64,000 bases of DNA, from assembly GCA_944392695.1 (NCBI GenBank), contig CALXXN010000010.1:16402-80401 (forward strand). Reading direction: 5' to 3'. Below the pieces are notes generated by a model that was given only the letters and a program-made list of their open reading frames with translations, made no database searches and was not told where the DNA came from. How positions within the stretch are numbered: position 1 is the first letter of the stretch; each line of letters begins with the position of its first letter. This document shows positions 56,072 to 64,000 of this stretch, in pieces. Source of the stretch: an uncultured Spirochaetales bacterium. Lineage in GTDB: Bacteria; Spirochaetota; Spirochaetia; Sphaerochaetales; Sphaerochaetaceae. The position numbers and the translations under genes were made by a program.

Positions 56072-57307
56072 CTAAAACAATTTCCCAAATATTGAGCGGA
56101 TCCGCCCACCTATTCCACCTTTCTCCCTCTCGCCACGCTGAGAGCCAGACCCCGTCTGGCTGAGCTTGCGGGCCTCACTCTTCAAGAGTCCAAGGACCGT
56201 CGTGTAGCGCGGGTTTATATAACTGCGTTCAAGTCCTGGCAAGGCCTCGGGGAAACCGATGCGGGCAGGAAGCTTGAAGATCTCGCTTGCAAGCTCTGTG
56301 ACACCGGAAAGCAGTGAGCCGCCACCAACGAGTACGACACCACCGCCGAAGGACCCCTGGTGCTCGGTCTTCTCAAGCTCCATCGCCAAGAGGGTGAAGA
56401 TCTCAGCCATGCGCGGCTCGATGATCTCGCAAAGCGAACGGCGGGGCATGCGGATGCTCGGCATACCACCCACCTGGGGGATCAGGATCATCTCCCCTTC
56501 AGGAATCGAAGGCACGAAGCAACTGCCAGATTCGCACTTCACCTGCTCCGCCACCTGCTTGGGCTTGTTGAGTATATAGGCGAGGTCGCTGGTGATGCTG
56601 TCGCCACCAAAAGCGACACCACCAGTATAAATCGGACTGCCCTGGCTGTAGGCGATCATGTTGGTCGTACCATAGCCGATGTTGATGAGTATCGTGCCCA
56701 TCTCCTTCTCCTCAGGGGAGAGTACGACCTCGCAATCCGCAACGCTTTGCAGCATCAGGCGCTGGACCTGGAGCCCTGCCTTCTGGACACACTTGCGCTG
56801 GTTCTGGCAGATCGATGAGGATCCTGTGACCAGGAGGACACGGCTCTCGAGCCTGTGTCCAAGCATGTCGATCGGATCCTTGATGCCTGTCCTGGAATCG
56901 ACCTGGAAATCCTGTACCAAGGTGTGGAGGAACTCCCTGTCCTGGGGGAGTTCACGGGCACGTGCGACATCGAGGGAGCGGTAGATGTCCTCCCTCTTGA
57001 TCTCCTGCTCTTTCGAATTGATGCCGACAACACCTGTCGACTGCAGACCCTGGATATGGTCGCCTCCGACGCCAAGGATGGCGCTGTGGATCTCACAGCC
57101 TGCCTGGAGCTCCGCATCGGAGATGACTGAGTTGATGGTCCTGAGCGTCTGCTCGATGTTCACGATCGAACCGGAACGCACGCCCTCTGTCGGCTTCTCG
57201 CACAGGGCGTCGACCATCAGTCCCCCTTCCCTGTCCACAGAGCCGATCACGGCACGCGTCCAGCTCGAACCTATGTCGAGCCCCATCATGATCCTATCGT
57301 TAGCCAT
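56072..57307 (-). CDS. ftsA: Cell division protein FtsA
   Basis: 411-aa actin-like protein tethering FtsZ to the membrane. MGLDIGSSWTRAVIG phosphate loop, SHS2-type 1C domain around EQEIKREDIYRSLDVARA, GYGTTNMIAYSQG, and a C-terminal amphipathic segment IGGRIRSIFGKLF, the membrane-targeting helix. Start 57307 overlaps the ftsQ end; ATG 57289 is an alternative. Confidence 0.95.
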   Translation of the reverse strand: MANDRIMMGLDIGSSWTRAVIGSVDREGGLMVDALCEKPTEGVRSGSIVNIEQTLRTINSVISDAELQAGCEIHSAILGVGGDHIQGLQSTGVVGINSKEQEIKREDIYRSLDVARARELPQDREFLHTLVQDFQVDSRTGIKDPIDMLGHRLESRVLLVTGSSSICQNQRKCVQKAGLQVQRLMLQSVADCEVVLSPEEKEMGTILINIGYGTTNMIAYSQGSPIYTGGVAFGGDSITSDLAYILNKPKQVAEQVKCESGSCFVPSIPEGEMILIPQVGGMPSIRMPRRSLCEIIEPRMAEIFTLLAMELEKTEHQGSFGGGVVLVGGGSLLSGVTELASEIFKLPARIGFPEALPGLERSYINPRYTTVLGLLKSEARKLSQTGSGSQRGEREKGGIGGRIRSIFGKLF

Positions 57308-58064
57308 TCCTGTCAACCGTCCTTCTGACCAGGGCGTCACTGTACAAGTCCCAGCGGACACAGTCGAAACCGATGCGTCCGGCTGGGTCCTCTGCAACTG
57401 CCGCCTGGATGATCCCCAAGCTGTCGCTTATACGGTCGACGGAGACTGGCTCCCTCACGTAAAGCTCACAGTTCAAGGGAGATAGGCTCAGGACAAGCTG
57501 TCCAGAACCCCCGAGTGTATTATTATCGTATTTTATCCGTGATATCAACATACCCCCGCTCTGCCAGAGCCTGTCGACCAAGTCCAGGAGCTGCCTGAAA
57601 GAAGCAGGTGCGCCATAGGAGGAAAGATAGCTGATGAAGGAGGATTCCACCTCCAAGGTGCAAAGCCCCGCCTGGCCCTCAATGCCATCCGACGCACCAA
57701 TCAAGACAGGGTGGCCTTGCTCATCAAGCACGTAGTACTGGCTGCCGTCAAAGAGGAGGCAGTGCTCACTGCTAGGCACGATCGTCACCAACATGTCGGC
57801 AGGAAAGGAGTAAGTGATACGGGCCGTATCGACCAGGGGCTGGGCCTCGAGCTCACGCTCTATGGCCTTCTCATCGAGGCGGAAGCGGTTCACACCCTGG
57901 CAGGCGGAGAGGACGTCCCTGACACCAGAGGGTATGCTGTCAATACCACTCACGGTGACGGAGCGCACCCGGAAACTGTCCATGCTGGACAAGAGCATGA
58001 TGATTGCCAGGATGGCGATCGCGATCAGGATGAGTGTCAGGACAAGGAGCGTGGTCTTCCTCAT
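57300..58064 (-). CDS. ftsQ: Cell division protein FtsQ/DivIB
   Basis: 254-aa bitopic divisome protein. Membrane helix at residues 5-28, POTRA domain from about 34 (FRVRSVTVSGIDSIPSGVRD) and a beta domain around 105-200. Start 58064 follows AAGGAGGTGGCG and overlaps the ftsW stop (ATGA). It recruits the septal FtsW-FtsI complex through FtsL/FtsB-type partners. Confidence 0.88.
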   Translation of the reverse strand: MRKTTLLVLTLILIAIAILAIIMLLSSMDSFRVRSVTVSGIDSIPSGVRDVLSACQGVNRFRLDEKAIERELEAQPLVDTARITYSFPADMLVTIVPSSEHCLLFDGSQYYVLDEQGHPVLIGASDGIEGQAGLCTLEVESSFISYLSSYGAPASFRQLLDLVDRLWQSGGMLISRIKYDNNTLGGSGQLVLSLSPLNCELYVREPVSVDRISDSLGIIQAAVAEDPAGRIGFDCVRWDLYSDALVRRTVDRNG

Positions 58065-59230
58065 GACGCCACCTCCTTGGATGATGCCGAGACCGTCCTG
58101 TAAAGCAGGCCACACTCGAAGAGTATTATGAAAAGGTTCGTACCGCCCTGGCTGAAGAAGGGAAGCGGGATCCCTGTCGGAGGCAGGAGGCCTGTGACGA
58201 CAGCGATGTTCAGCACGACCTGGCTGACGATCATGATCGTGATCCCGACACACAGCAGCCCTTGGAAATCATCCCGGCCAAGCAACCTGACCGCCGCCCT
58301 CAGGCCAAGGACGGCGAAGAGGATGAAGAGCATGGAGATGAAGAGGAAGCCGGCGATGCCTGTCTCCTCGATTATCGAAGCGAGTATGAAATCGTTCTGG
58401 ACCTCTGGCAGCAGGCCGAGCTTGTAGGTCCCATTACCTATCCCCTTGCCGAAGAGCCCTCCTTCAGCGATTGCGGAAAGCGACATGTTGACCTGCCAGT
58501 TCATCCCCTGTGGGTCGAGCGATGGATAGATGAAGCTCGCCACACGGCGCACCCTGTATGGTTCACTCAGCATCATGAGCACGGCAGGTACGGCGGCGAA
58601 GGCTCCTGCTGTGATGAGGTAGCGCAGCTTCAGGCCTGCAGCTATGCAGAGCGCGAAGAAGATGAGCAGGAAATGCACCGCCGTCGTATAGGCGCGTTGT
58701 GCCACGATCAGCAAGGCGCAGAGTATTGCAATGATGAAGGGCACGACATGATACCAGCCAGGATAACGTCTTGTCTTTGCTGAAGAGAACCACCAGGCAA
58801 GGAAGATGACGAGTGAGAGCTTCAAGAGCTCACTTGGCTGGAACTGGGGCAGCAGAGGCAGGTCAAGCCAGCGCCGCGCTCCCATCACCGTGACACCATA
58901 GGGTGTGAGCAGTGTCAGGACCATGGCGATGACTGCAAGTGAGAGCAAGGGTATGGAGGCAAGCCTTATCCACTTGACCGGTACGAAGTTGACCACGGCC
59001 GCCGCGGCTATGCCCAGCAGGGCGAAGATGCCCTGGCGCAGTACGAAGTAGTAATGTGGCAGTCCATGGGACAGTGCCTCGGCATAGCTCGATGAGTAGA
59101 GCATCAACAGTCCTGATGCGACGAGGACGAGGACGACACAGAGGAAGGTGAAGGGGGCGAGGGATCCCTCACCTACCCTGCCTTCCTCGAAGCGCTGTGC
59201 ATTGTAATCGCTGTAATCCCTGGCCGCCAT
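58061..59230 (-). CDS. ftsW: SEDS glycosyltransferase FtsW
   Basis: 389-aa polytopic lipid II polymerase. Ten hydrophobic segments, GARRWLDLPLLPQFQPSELLK, AEGGLFGKGIGNGTYKLG, NDFILASIIEETG and LPPTGIPLPFFSQGGTNL are all SEDS hallmarks. It presumably partners the class B PBP at 47453-49114. Starts 1 bp after the mraY stop. Confidence 0.95.
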   Translation of the reverse strand: MAARDYSDYNAQRFEEGRVGEGSLAPFTFLCVVLVLVASGLLMLYSSSYAEALSHGLPHYYFVLRQGIFALLGIAAAAVVNFVPVKWIRLASIPLLSLAVIAMVLTLLTPYGVTVMGARRWLDLPLLPQFQPSELLKLSLVIFLAWWFSSAKTRRYPGWYHVVPFIIAILCALLIVAQRAYTTAVHFLLIFFALCIAAGLKLRYLITAGAFAAVPAVLMMLSEPYRVRRVASFIYPSLDPQGMNWQVNMSLSAIAEGGLFGKGIGNGTYKLGLLPEVQNDFILASIIEETGIAGFLFISMLFILFAVLGLRAAVRLLGRDDFQGLLCVGITIMIVSQVVLNIAVVTGLLPPTGIPLPFFSQGGTNLFIILFECGLLYRTVSASSKEVAS

Positions 59231-59231
59231 G

Positions 59232-60116
59232 TCATACCACCTTGAAACAGAAGAGCGCAGCCAGGAGGCTGGTCAATGCAGATGTGACGAAGAAGAGGTC
59301 GACGATCTTCGCTTCCGCCATGCCACGAAGTTCGAGTTCGTGGTGGAAGGGGGCGATCTTGAAGACGCGGCGTCCGAACAGCCTGAAGGAGATGATCTGG
59401 ATCAGGGAACTCAGCATCTCCAGGTAGATCGGCAGCACGGCGATGATGACACCCAGGACCTCGCCAGACACCAAGGCATTCAAAGCGATGAAGGCCCCGA
59501 TGAAGTGGCTGCCGCCATCTCCCATGAATATGCCAGCAGGCTTGCTGTTATAGGCAAGGAAGGCCACAAGGACCGAGGCGAGCACCAGGTTGGCACTGCG
59601 CAGTCCTGGGACGGCCGCTGCGACAAGGATGAGCATGGGCAGGCAGCTCTTGACCGCCAATCCATCAAGCCCATCTGTTATGTTGTAGGCATTGACAGTC
59701 GCTGCGATGAATAGGACCGCCATAGGATAGTAGATGAAGGGTCCCACGGCACTCCAGGCATAGTCGCGGGCAAGGAAGGCGGTGAAGATGGATGCGACCA
59801 GCTGGAGGATGAGCTTCGTCAGGCTTTTGAAGCCATCAGCGCTCCTCCTCTTCGCCTTGAGGCTGTCATCCGCCAGGCCAATCAGGAAGAAAGGCAGGCA
59901 GAGCCCTGTCATGCGCAGAGCAAGCGCATCCTGACTGATGAAGGCGGCTGCGGTAAACGAGATGAAGATGGGGATGGATCCAAGTGTGCAGGTCCCCTTC
60001 TTCGCACCCTGGGTCGTGACAAGCTCGTCCTTCACCTGCGAGGTGAAGCCTGTGGATGAGCGGATGATCCAGGGTGTGATGATGAGACAGAGGGCGGATG
60101 CAGCGAGGTAGGCCAT
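59232..60116 (-). CDS. mraY: Phospho-MurNAc-pentapeptide translocase MraY
   Basis: 294-aa integral membrane enzyme making lipid I. Catalytic GLADDSLK, NAYNITDGLDGLA and FMGDGGSHF are intact. The C-terminal His loop reads APFHHELEL, where the usual third His of HHH is Glu. Shorter than the typical 320-360 aa because the N-terminal helix region is trimmed. Shares TGATG with murF. Confidence 0.94.
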   Translation of the reverse strand: MAYLAASALCLIITPWIIRSSTGFTSQVKDELVTTQGAKKGTCTLGSIPIFISFTAAAFISQDALALRMTGLCLPFFLIGLADDSLKAKRRSADGFKSLTKLILQLVASIFTAFLARDYAWSAVGPFIYYPMAVLFIAATVNAYNITDGLDGLAVKSCLPMLILVAAAVPGLRSANLVLASVLVAFLAYNSKPAGIFMGDGGSHFIGAFIALNALVSGEVLGVIIAVLPIYLEMLSSLIQIISFRLFGRRVFKIAPFHHELELRGMAEAKIVDLFFVTSALTSLLAALFCFKVV

Positions 60117-61465
60117 CAGACAGCCTCCCCGAGGCCTTCATAAAGCCTCTCCATGGCAAGGGCCCTCGAGCCCTTGAGGAGTAGTATGTCACCTGACGAG
60201 GCGGTGTGGTGTACTGCCCATGACAGCTCGTCGAAGTCATCGGTGTGCATGGCGCGGCCAGCCAGGCCATGGTCGTGGAGGACACGGTAGGCCTCCTCCA
60301 TCTCCTCGCCATACAACCAGATATGTTCAAAGGAAGTATGTGAGAGCACCTCCCCCACCCTGCGGTGTGCCGCCTTGGAGGCAGGCCCAAGCTCCCTCAT
60401 GTCACCAAGGACGACATGCTTGGCCCCACGCCAGGAGAGGTGTGAGAGCGTGTCTATCGCCCCACTGACGCTGTCGAGGCTCGCGTTGTAGCAGTCCTCT
60501 ATGATCGTGAGCCCGCCAGAGTGGAGCACACGTCCGCGTCCAAAGAGGGGCTGCATCCGGGACAGGCCCTCGGCGATTTCCGCATCGCTGATGCCAAGGG
60601 TGCGTGAAAGCGCCACGGCAAGGGAGGCGTCCTTGAGCGCTCCATCGCCCAGCAAGGGCAGGAGGAAACGCTCACGCCCCAATGTCAGGACGACACCTTC
60701 CAACCCACGCCGGGAGATGTCATGGAAAGGGTTGGAGACGACCTCCAGCCTCGCACCCCTGGAGCGCATCATGTCGATATAAGGATTGTCAGCAAGCACG
60801 TAGCCCGTCGTCTGGGGAAGCAGGATCTTCGACTTCTCCATTGCGAGGCGCTCCCTTGTGCCGAAGTTGGCGAGGTGGCTGATGCCGATGTTCGTGATGA
60901 TGGCAAGATCGGGGGGCAGCATGGTTGTGAGCTCATCCATCTCACCCACATGGTCGACGCCGAACTCGAAGACACCATACTCACTGCCCTCCTCCATCGA
61001 AAGGAGCGAAAGCGGCAAGCCTAGCGTGCTGTTGAGGTTGCCAGGTGTCTTGGACACCTTGTGGGAGACGGAGAGTATCGATGCGCACATCTCCTTCGTC
61101 GTCGTCTTCCCACAGCTGCCTGTGACGGCGATCCCTGTCATGCCAGGTGAGATTGACAAGGGCAACACGGAAGCAAGCCGCGAGAGGGCCGCCTGGCTGT
61201 CACGTGCAACCAGGACTGAGATATCACAAGGCAAGTACTTGCAAAGATTTACGTAATGGGATTCATCGAGGAGCAGGGCCACACAGCCCTGCTTCAACGC
61301 TTGGTTGATGAAGTCATGACCATCCACCCTCTGTCCACAAAGGGGGATGAAGAGGGAACCAGCAGCCGCCTTGCGTGAGTCGAGGGTGATGGATGTGACC
61401 ATGCTTTCCCGGCCCACGTGACGCGCAGATGAGAGCGAGGCTATACGGCGGCTCGACTCCCTCAT
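60116..61465 (-). CDS. murF: UDP-MurNAc-tripeptide-D-Ala-D-Ala ligase MurF
   Basis: 449-aa Mur ligase adding D-Ala-D-Ala. N-terminal domain LDSRKAAAGSLFIPLCGQRVDGHDF, ATP loop VTGSCGKTTTKEM (Lys120), and C-terminal SVSGAIDTLSHL and LGDMRELGPASKAAH. No murE or murD follows in this cluster. Start 61465 overlaps ftsL by 4 bp. Confidence 0.93.
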   Translation of the reverse strand: MRESSRRIASLSSARHVGRESMVTSITLDSRKAAAGSLFIPLCGQRVDGHDFINQALKQGCVALLLDESHYVNLCKYLPCDISVLVARDSQAALSRLASVLPLSISPGMTGIAVTGSCGKTTTKEMCASILSVSHKVSKTPGNLNSTLGLPLSLLSMEEGSEYGVFEFGVDHVGEMDELTTMLPPDLAIITNIGISHLANFGTRERLAMEKSKILLPQTTGYVLADNPYIDMMRSRGARLEVVSNPFHDISRRGLEGVVLTLGRERFLLPLLGDGALKDASLAVALSRTLGISDAEIAEGLSRMQPLFGRGRVLHSGGLTIIEDCYNASLDSVSGAIDTLSHLSWRGAKHVVLGDMRELGPASKAAHRRVGEVLSHTSFEHIWLYGEEMEEAYRVLHDHGLAGRAMHTDDFDELSWAVHHTASSGDILLLKGSRALAMERLYEGLGEAV

Positions 61466-61782
61466 ACGCTTTCCCTGGAGACAAGGTAGCTGTTCGAGCT
61501 GTCAATGCTGGTGTAGTAGGCACCACCCTCTGCGACATGGTCGATCAGGGCTTCAGGCGTACCACTGCCGCTGATCTCGCTGACCAAGGTGCGCTGCCTG
61601 TCCTCAAGGTGCAGTATCTCATCCTTGGCCTGTGCTATGCGCAACCTTACTTCATGGTTCTCACCTATCTGGTAGACAGGCACCAGCAGAGTCAGGAAGG
61701 TCAAGATGATGATTGACACTGTCATCACCTTAGCAACCATGGACATCCTGACACGGCGTCGTTCATTAGTCGTCGTGACCAT
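61462..61782 (-). CDS. ftsL: FtsL-like septum protein
   Basis: 106-aa small bitopic protein. Basic N-terminus (NERRRVRM), one membrane helix at 18-38 and a short coiled coil (NHEVRLRIAQAKDEILHLED) in the periplasm, all typical of FtsL/DivIC. Start 61782 with GGGGGAAG upstream; it overlaps rsmH by 17 bp. The position between rsmH and murF is the usual ftsL slot. Confidence 0.8.
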   Translation of the reverse strand: MVTTTNERRRVRMSMVAKVMTVSIIILTFLTLLVPVYQIGENHEVRLRIAQAKDEILHLEDRQRTLVSEISGSGTPEALIDHVAEGGAYYTSIDSSNSYLVSRESV

Positions 61783-62677
61783 TTTCTTCCCCCAACTTCT
61801 CCACCACCCGCAGCTTCGCACTGCGGGAAGGAGGATTGGACTCACATTCTTCCGGGCACGCTACCACAGGGTGCTTCGTAAGAATCCTCAACACTGCGCC
61901 ATCACCAGTCCCACGTTCCTTGAAAAACCACTTCACGATACGGTCTTCCAGGGAATGGAAGGTGATCACCGCGATCCTCCCGCCTGGCTTGAGGGTCCTC
62001 AACGCCCCCGCCAAGGCCGGGCTGATCCGGTCAAGTTCCTTGTTCACTTCGATGCGGAGCGCCTGGAATGTCCTCGTCGCAGGATGGATGCGTCCATGCC
62101 TGTAGGTAGGTGGGACGGCGGCCTCGATGATGGCGGCCAGCTGGCCAGCCGTATCGATAGGCCCCTGTGTCCTCGCCTCTGTAATGGCGCGGGCGATCCT
62201 CCTTGAATAGCGCTCCTCGGCGTAGTGGTAGATCACATCAGCGATCTCCTTTTCGCCGTACTTGTTGACAACCGTCCAGGCTGAAAGCTTCTGGTCCTTG
62301 TCGAGTCTCATGTCGAGCTTCTCGTCACTGCGGAAGGAGAAACCACGCTCGCTCTCGACATAGTGGAAGACGCTGATCCCAAGGTCGAAGAGGATCATGT
62401 CGGCGCTTTCCGCCTCAGCCGTCTCGAAGTATTCATCAAACCAGCAGTTGACAGGCTTGAAACGCCCGCCGAAGACAGAGAGGCGCTCAACCGCCTTCGT
62501 CTGGATGTCCTTGTCGCGGTCAAGCCCGATGACTGTGAGGTCCCCGTAGCGCTCAAGGAAGGCGGCGCTGTGACCACCCTCCCCTGTCGTACAATCGATC
62601 ATCACGGGGTCAGGACCTAGTGGCTTGAGGAAGGATAGGACCTCGTCCTTCATGACGGGGGTATGGACGATCGTCAT
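61766..62677 (-). CDS. rsmH: 16S rRNA m4C1402 methyltransferase RsmH
   Basis: 303-aa SAM-dependent methyltransferase. HTPVMKDEVL start, SAM loop DCTTGEGGHSAAFLERYG, HPATRTFQALRIEVNKELD and AVITFHSLEDRIVKWFFKE are diagnostic. Second gene of the operon, starting 1 bp after mraZ. Confidence 0.97.
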   Translation of the reverse strand: MTIVHTPVMKDEVLSFLKPLGPDPVMIDCTTGEGGHSAAFLERYGDLTVIGLDRDKDIQTKAVERLSVFGGRFKPVNCWFDEYFETAEAESADMILFDLGISVFHYVESERGFSFRSDEKLDMRLDKDQKLSAWTVVNKYGEKEIADVIYHYAEERYSRRIARAITEARTQGPIDTAGQLAAIIEAAVPPTYRHGRIHPATRTFQALRIEVNKELDRISPALAGALRTLKPGGRIAVITFHSLEDRIVKWFFKERGTGDGAVLRILTKHPVVACPEECESNPPSRSAKLRVVEKLGEENGHDD

Positions 62678-62678
62678 C

Positions 62679-63146
62679 TCACACCTCCTTCTTTGTCATC
62701 AGGGCGAGGCTTTCTCCAAGGTCCGCGATCGACGAGTCGTCTTCTTCCATGAAGGCCTCGTAGATCTCAGGATTCCAGATCTCAATATAGTTGCCCATGC
62801 CGAGCACCATGACTTCGGACTTGAGCTGGATTGATGCATGGTTGCGTAGTGTGAGTGGCAGATTCACCCTTCCACTGCCATCGAAGTCCAGAGGTTGAGA
62901 AGAAGAAATGAACCTCCTGGTGAACTTCCTGGCAGTGGAAGAGAAAATCTGCATACCGTCATCGCCTGAAATTGCAAAAGAGAAGGTTTTTTCAAAGTAA
63001 TCAGGGGGAAACAAGGCGATGCAGGCACCATCTAATCCCTTAGTGGCGACCACGGTGGGACTGCCAAGAAGTGTGCGCAGCCGGGCAGGGATCATCAATC
63101 GTCCCTTCTCGTCCACTTTGTTGATGTACTCTCCAGTAAGCATCAT
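62679..63146 (-). CDS. mraZ: MraZ, transcriptional regulator of the dcw cluster
   Basis: 155-aa protein with two AbrB-like halves: DEKGRLMIPARLR near 13-25 and a second SGRVNLPLTLRNHA near 100. MraZ represses its own operon through repeated GTGG/TGGG sites. Start 63146 has AGGAG 8 nt upstream. It is the first gene of the 15-gene run. Confidence 0.93.
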   Translation of the reverse strand: MMLTGEYINKVDEKGRLMIPARLRTLLGSPTVVATKGLDGACIALFPPDYFEKTFSFAISGDDGMQIFSSTARKFTRRFISSSQPLDFDGSGRVNLPLTLRNHASIQLKSEVMVLGMGNYIEIWNPEIYEAFMEEDDSSIADLGESLALMTKKEV

Positions 63147-63149
63147 ACG

Positions 63150-63235
63150 GCACACTCCTGATTTCTCCCACTTTTTGGGAAAATACCACCACTAATTGCC
63201 ACCACTTTACACCATTCCCCTTGATTTTGGGTTGC
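63150..63235 (-). promoter_or_regulatory. Putative MraZ-box region
   Basis: On the minus strand two GTGGTGG motifs 13 bp apart and a third GTGGG precede mraZ, resembling MraZ repeats, though the spacing is not the regular 10 bp. A possible promoter TTGATC-17-TAAGCA lies further upstream, about 130 bp from the start. Confidence 0.4.
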
Positions 63236-64000
63236 CACCCCTGTCTAAAAAGCAATCTTTCGTGCGCGTATGCTTAAGGAACAACTTAATAAAGATCAAG
63301 CTCAAAAACATGCATCAAGATTAAGATAAGTCATGTAAATACCACTACCAAAAGGAGCAATGTAAAATAAAATCAGGACATCAAACCTGAATCTTCAAGA
63401 TTTCAAAACAAAACACCCTGATCCCCACTGACAAGGTGGGAGGAAATCCCCAGAAAATGGCATACCTCCCCCCACCAAATCCACCCCGCGGGCACAGCCC
63501 AAGGCCCCATCACCCCAGTCCAATGCACCCCAGTGGAGGAAAGTGGGAAGCCTCCCTCAAATCAGGTGTCCACAACCCCAGCTTGTGTTTGGTCAAGACA
63601 CTTTGGAGAAAAAGATCGTCAAGAGGAGAAACTTAGGACCACTTGTGTCGTTTCCATTTGAGTTGACAAGGTTTCGTCCAGAATTCCTGACAATTATTTC
63701 GCAATCTTGCCCTTTTTGAACCATCTTCAAGCCTGATTTTTCTCATAACTCCTTATAAAACCCCTCAAGAATGCAAAATGCGAAAGCCGATTTTCGAGTT
63801 TTTGCGAAATTTCTCCTGTATAAGCCCGATTTTCCCTGTTGTCCACGTTTTTTGACAATTCCAGCCCCGGTTTTTCGCAATCCGCGTTCAATAGGTTTTG
63901 AACAACCATTGAATTTTGAATCTGAGAGGTTTTTTCAAAACTCGAAATGACTGAATGAAAATACGCCTGTAAGGACATGAATATGCAAAATGATAGGGTT
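63236..64000. other. Intergenic region without a convincing gene
   Basis: It includes a C-rich stretch (63470-63550) and an AT-rich stretch (63650-63980). TTTCGCAA occurs twice in direct orientation (63697-63704 and 63873-63880) and once inverted (63803-63810). TGACAATT precedes both direct copies (63688, 63853). Open frames here lack SDs and family features. Confidence 0.5.

Noticed and set aside
63436..63636. 66-codon Pro/His-rich plus-strand frame
   Set aside because: Arises from a C-rich stretch; no SD and biased, improbable residue content.
63727..63978. 83-codon minus-strand frame near the right edge
   Set aside because: No SD, composition of repeated AT-rich non-coding DNA, no recognisable fold.

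Overview
The window looks like a chromosomal segment of a spirochaete, probably a gut-type Spirochaetaceae or Sphaerochaetales relative. This is inferred from several lipoproteins with spirochaete-style lipoboxes, two UPF0164/FadL-like outer-membrane barrels each paired with a lipoprotein, a stand-alone PPDK, and the gene order dcw cluster - xer - dprA-like - xer - hslV - hslU. No 16S gene is present, so the taxonomic call is an inference. Most of the DNA is GC-rich; 28175-34622 is clearly AT-rich and stands out as foreign.

Layout. 1-950: 5' part of an ABC-F ATPase and tRNA-Gln/tRNA-Glu. 1205-9700: three tandem paralogous lipoproteins in two transcription units. Both units share a promoter-SD-ATG block, a poly-G tract inside a short leader ORF, and a terminator-like hairpin before the true start. 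9731-16980: a small unknown gene, tsaD, tRNA-Thr, an operon of a DUF368 (PopT-type) membrane protein, a PPOX flavoprotein, tldD and tldE, and an AAA ATPase. 17059-22263: a duplicated lipoprotein + FadL-like barrel pair. 22461-27723: XRE regulator, ppdK, RpoD-family sigma factor, a hypothetical gene and solo groES.

27791-35006: a 6.4 kb island between two nearly identical 384-bp copies of the 3' end of dinG. It carries three genes whose products all have zinc ribbons: a gingipain-like (C25, caspase-fold) protease, an SPFH/coiled-coil protein and a TPR-like/parallel beta-helix protein. I know no named system with this composition. It is the best candidate in the window for an undescribed conflict, cell-death or quality-control system.

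34610-42008: operon murG-cvpA-holB-NtrB/NtrC-like pair-dinG, divergent from secA (42113-44893). Then an ADP-ribosylglycohydrolase, a catalytically degenerate LysM/M23 protein and a divergent class B PBP. 49102-63146: one uninterrupted 15-gene minus-strand run mraZ-rsmH-ftsL-murF-mraY-ftsW-ftsQ-ftsA-ftsZ-xer-dprA-like-xer-hslV-hslU-flhF, nearly all overlapping or abutting. It couples wall precursor synthesis, septation, chromosome dimer resolution and proteolysis. flhF sits where flagellated spirochaetes carry the flgB operon after hslU, which suggests flagellar gene loss. 63147-64000 shows no convincing gene.
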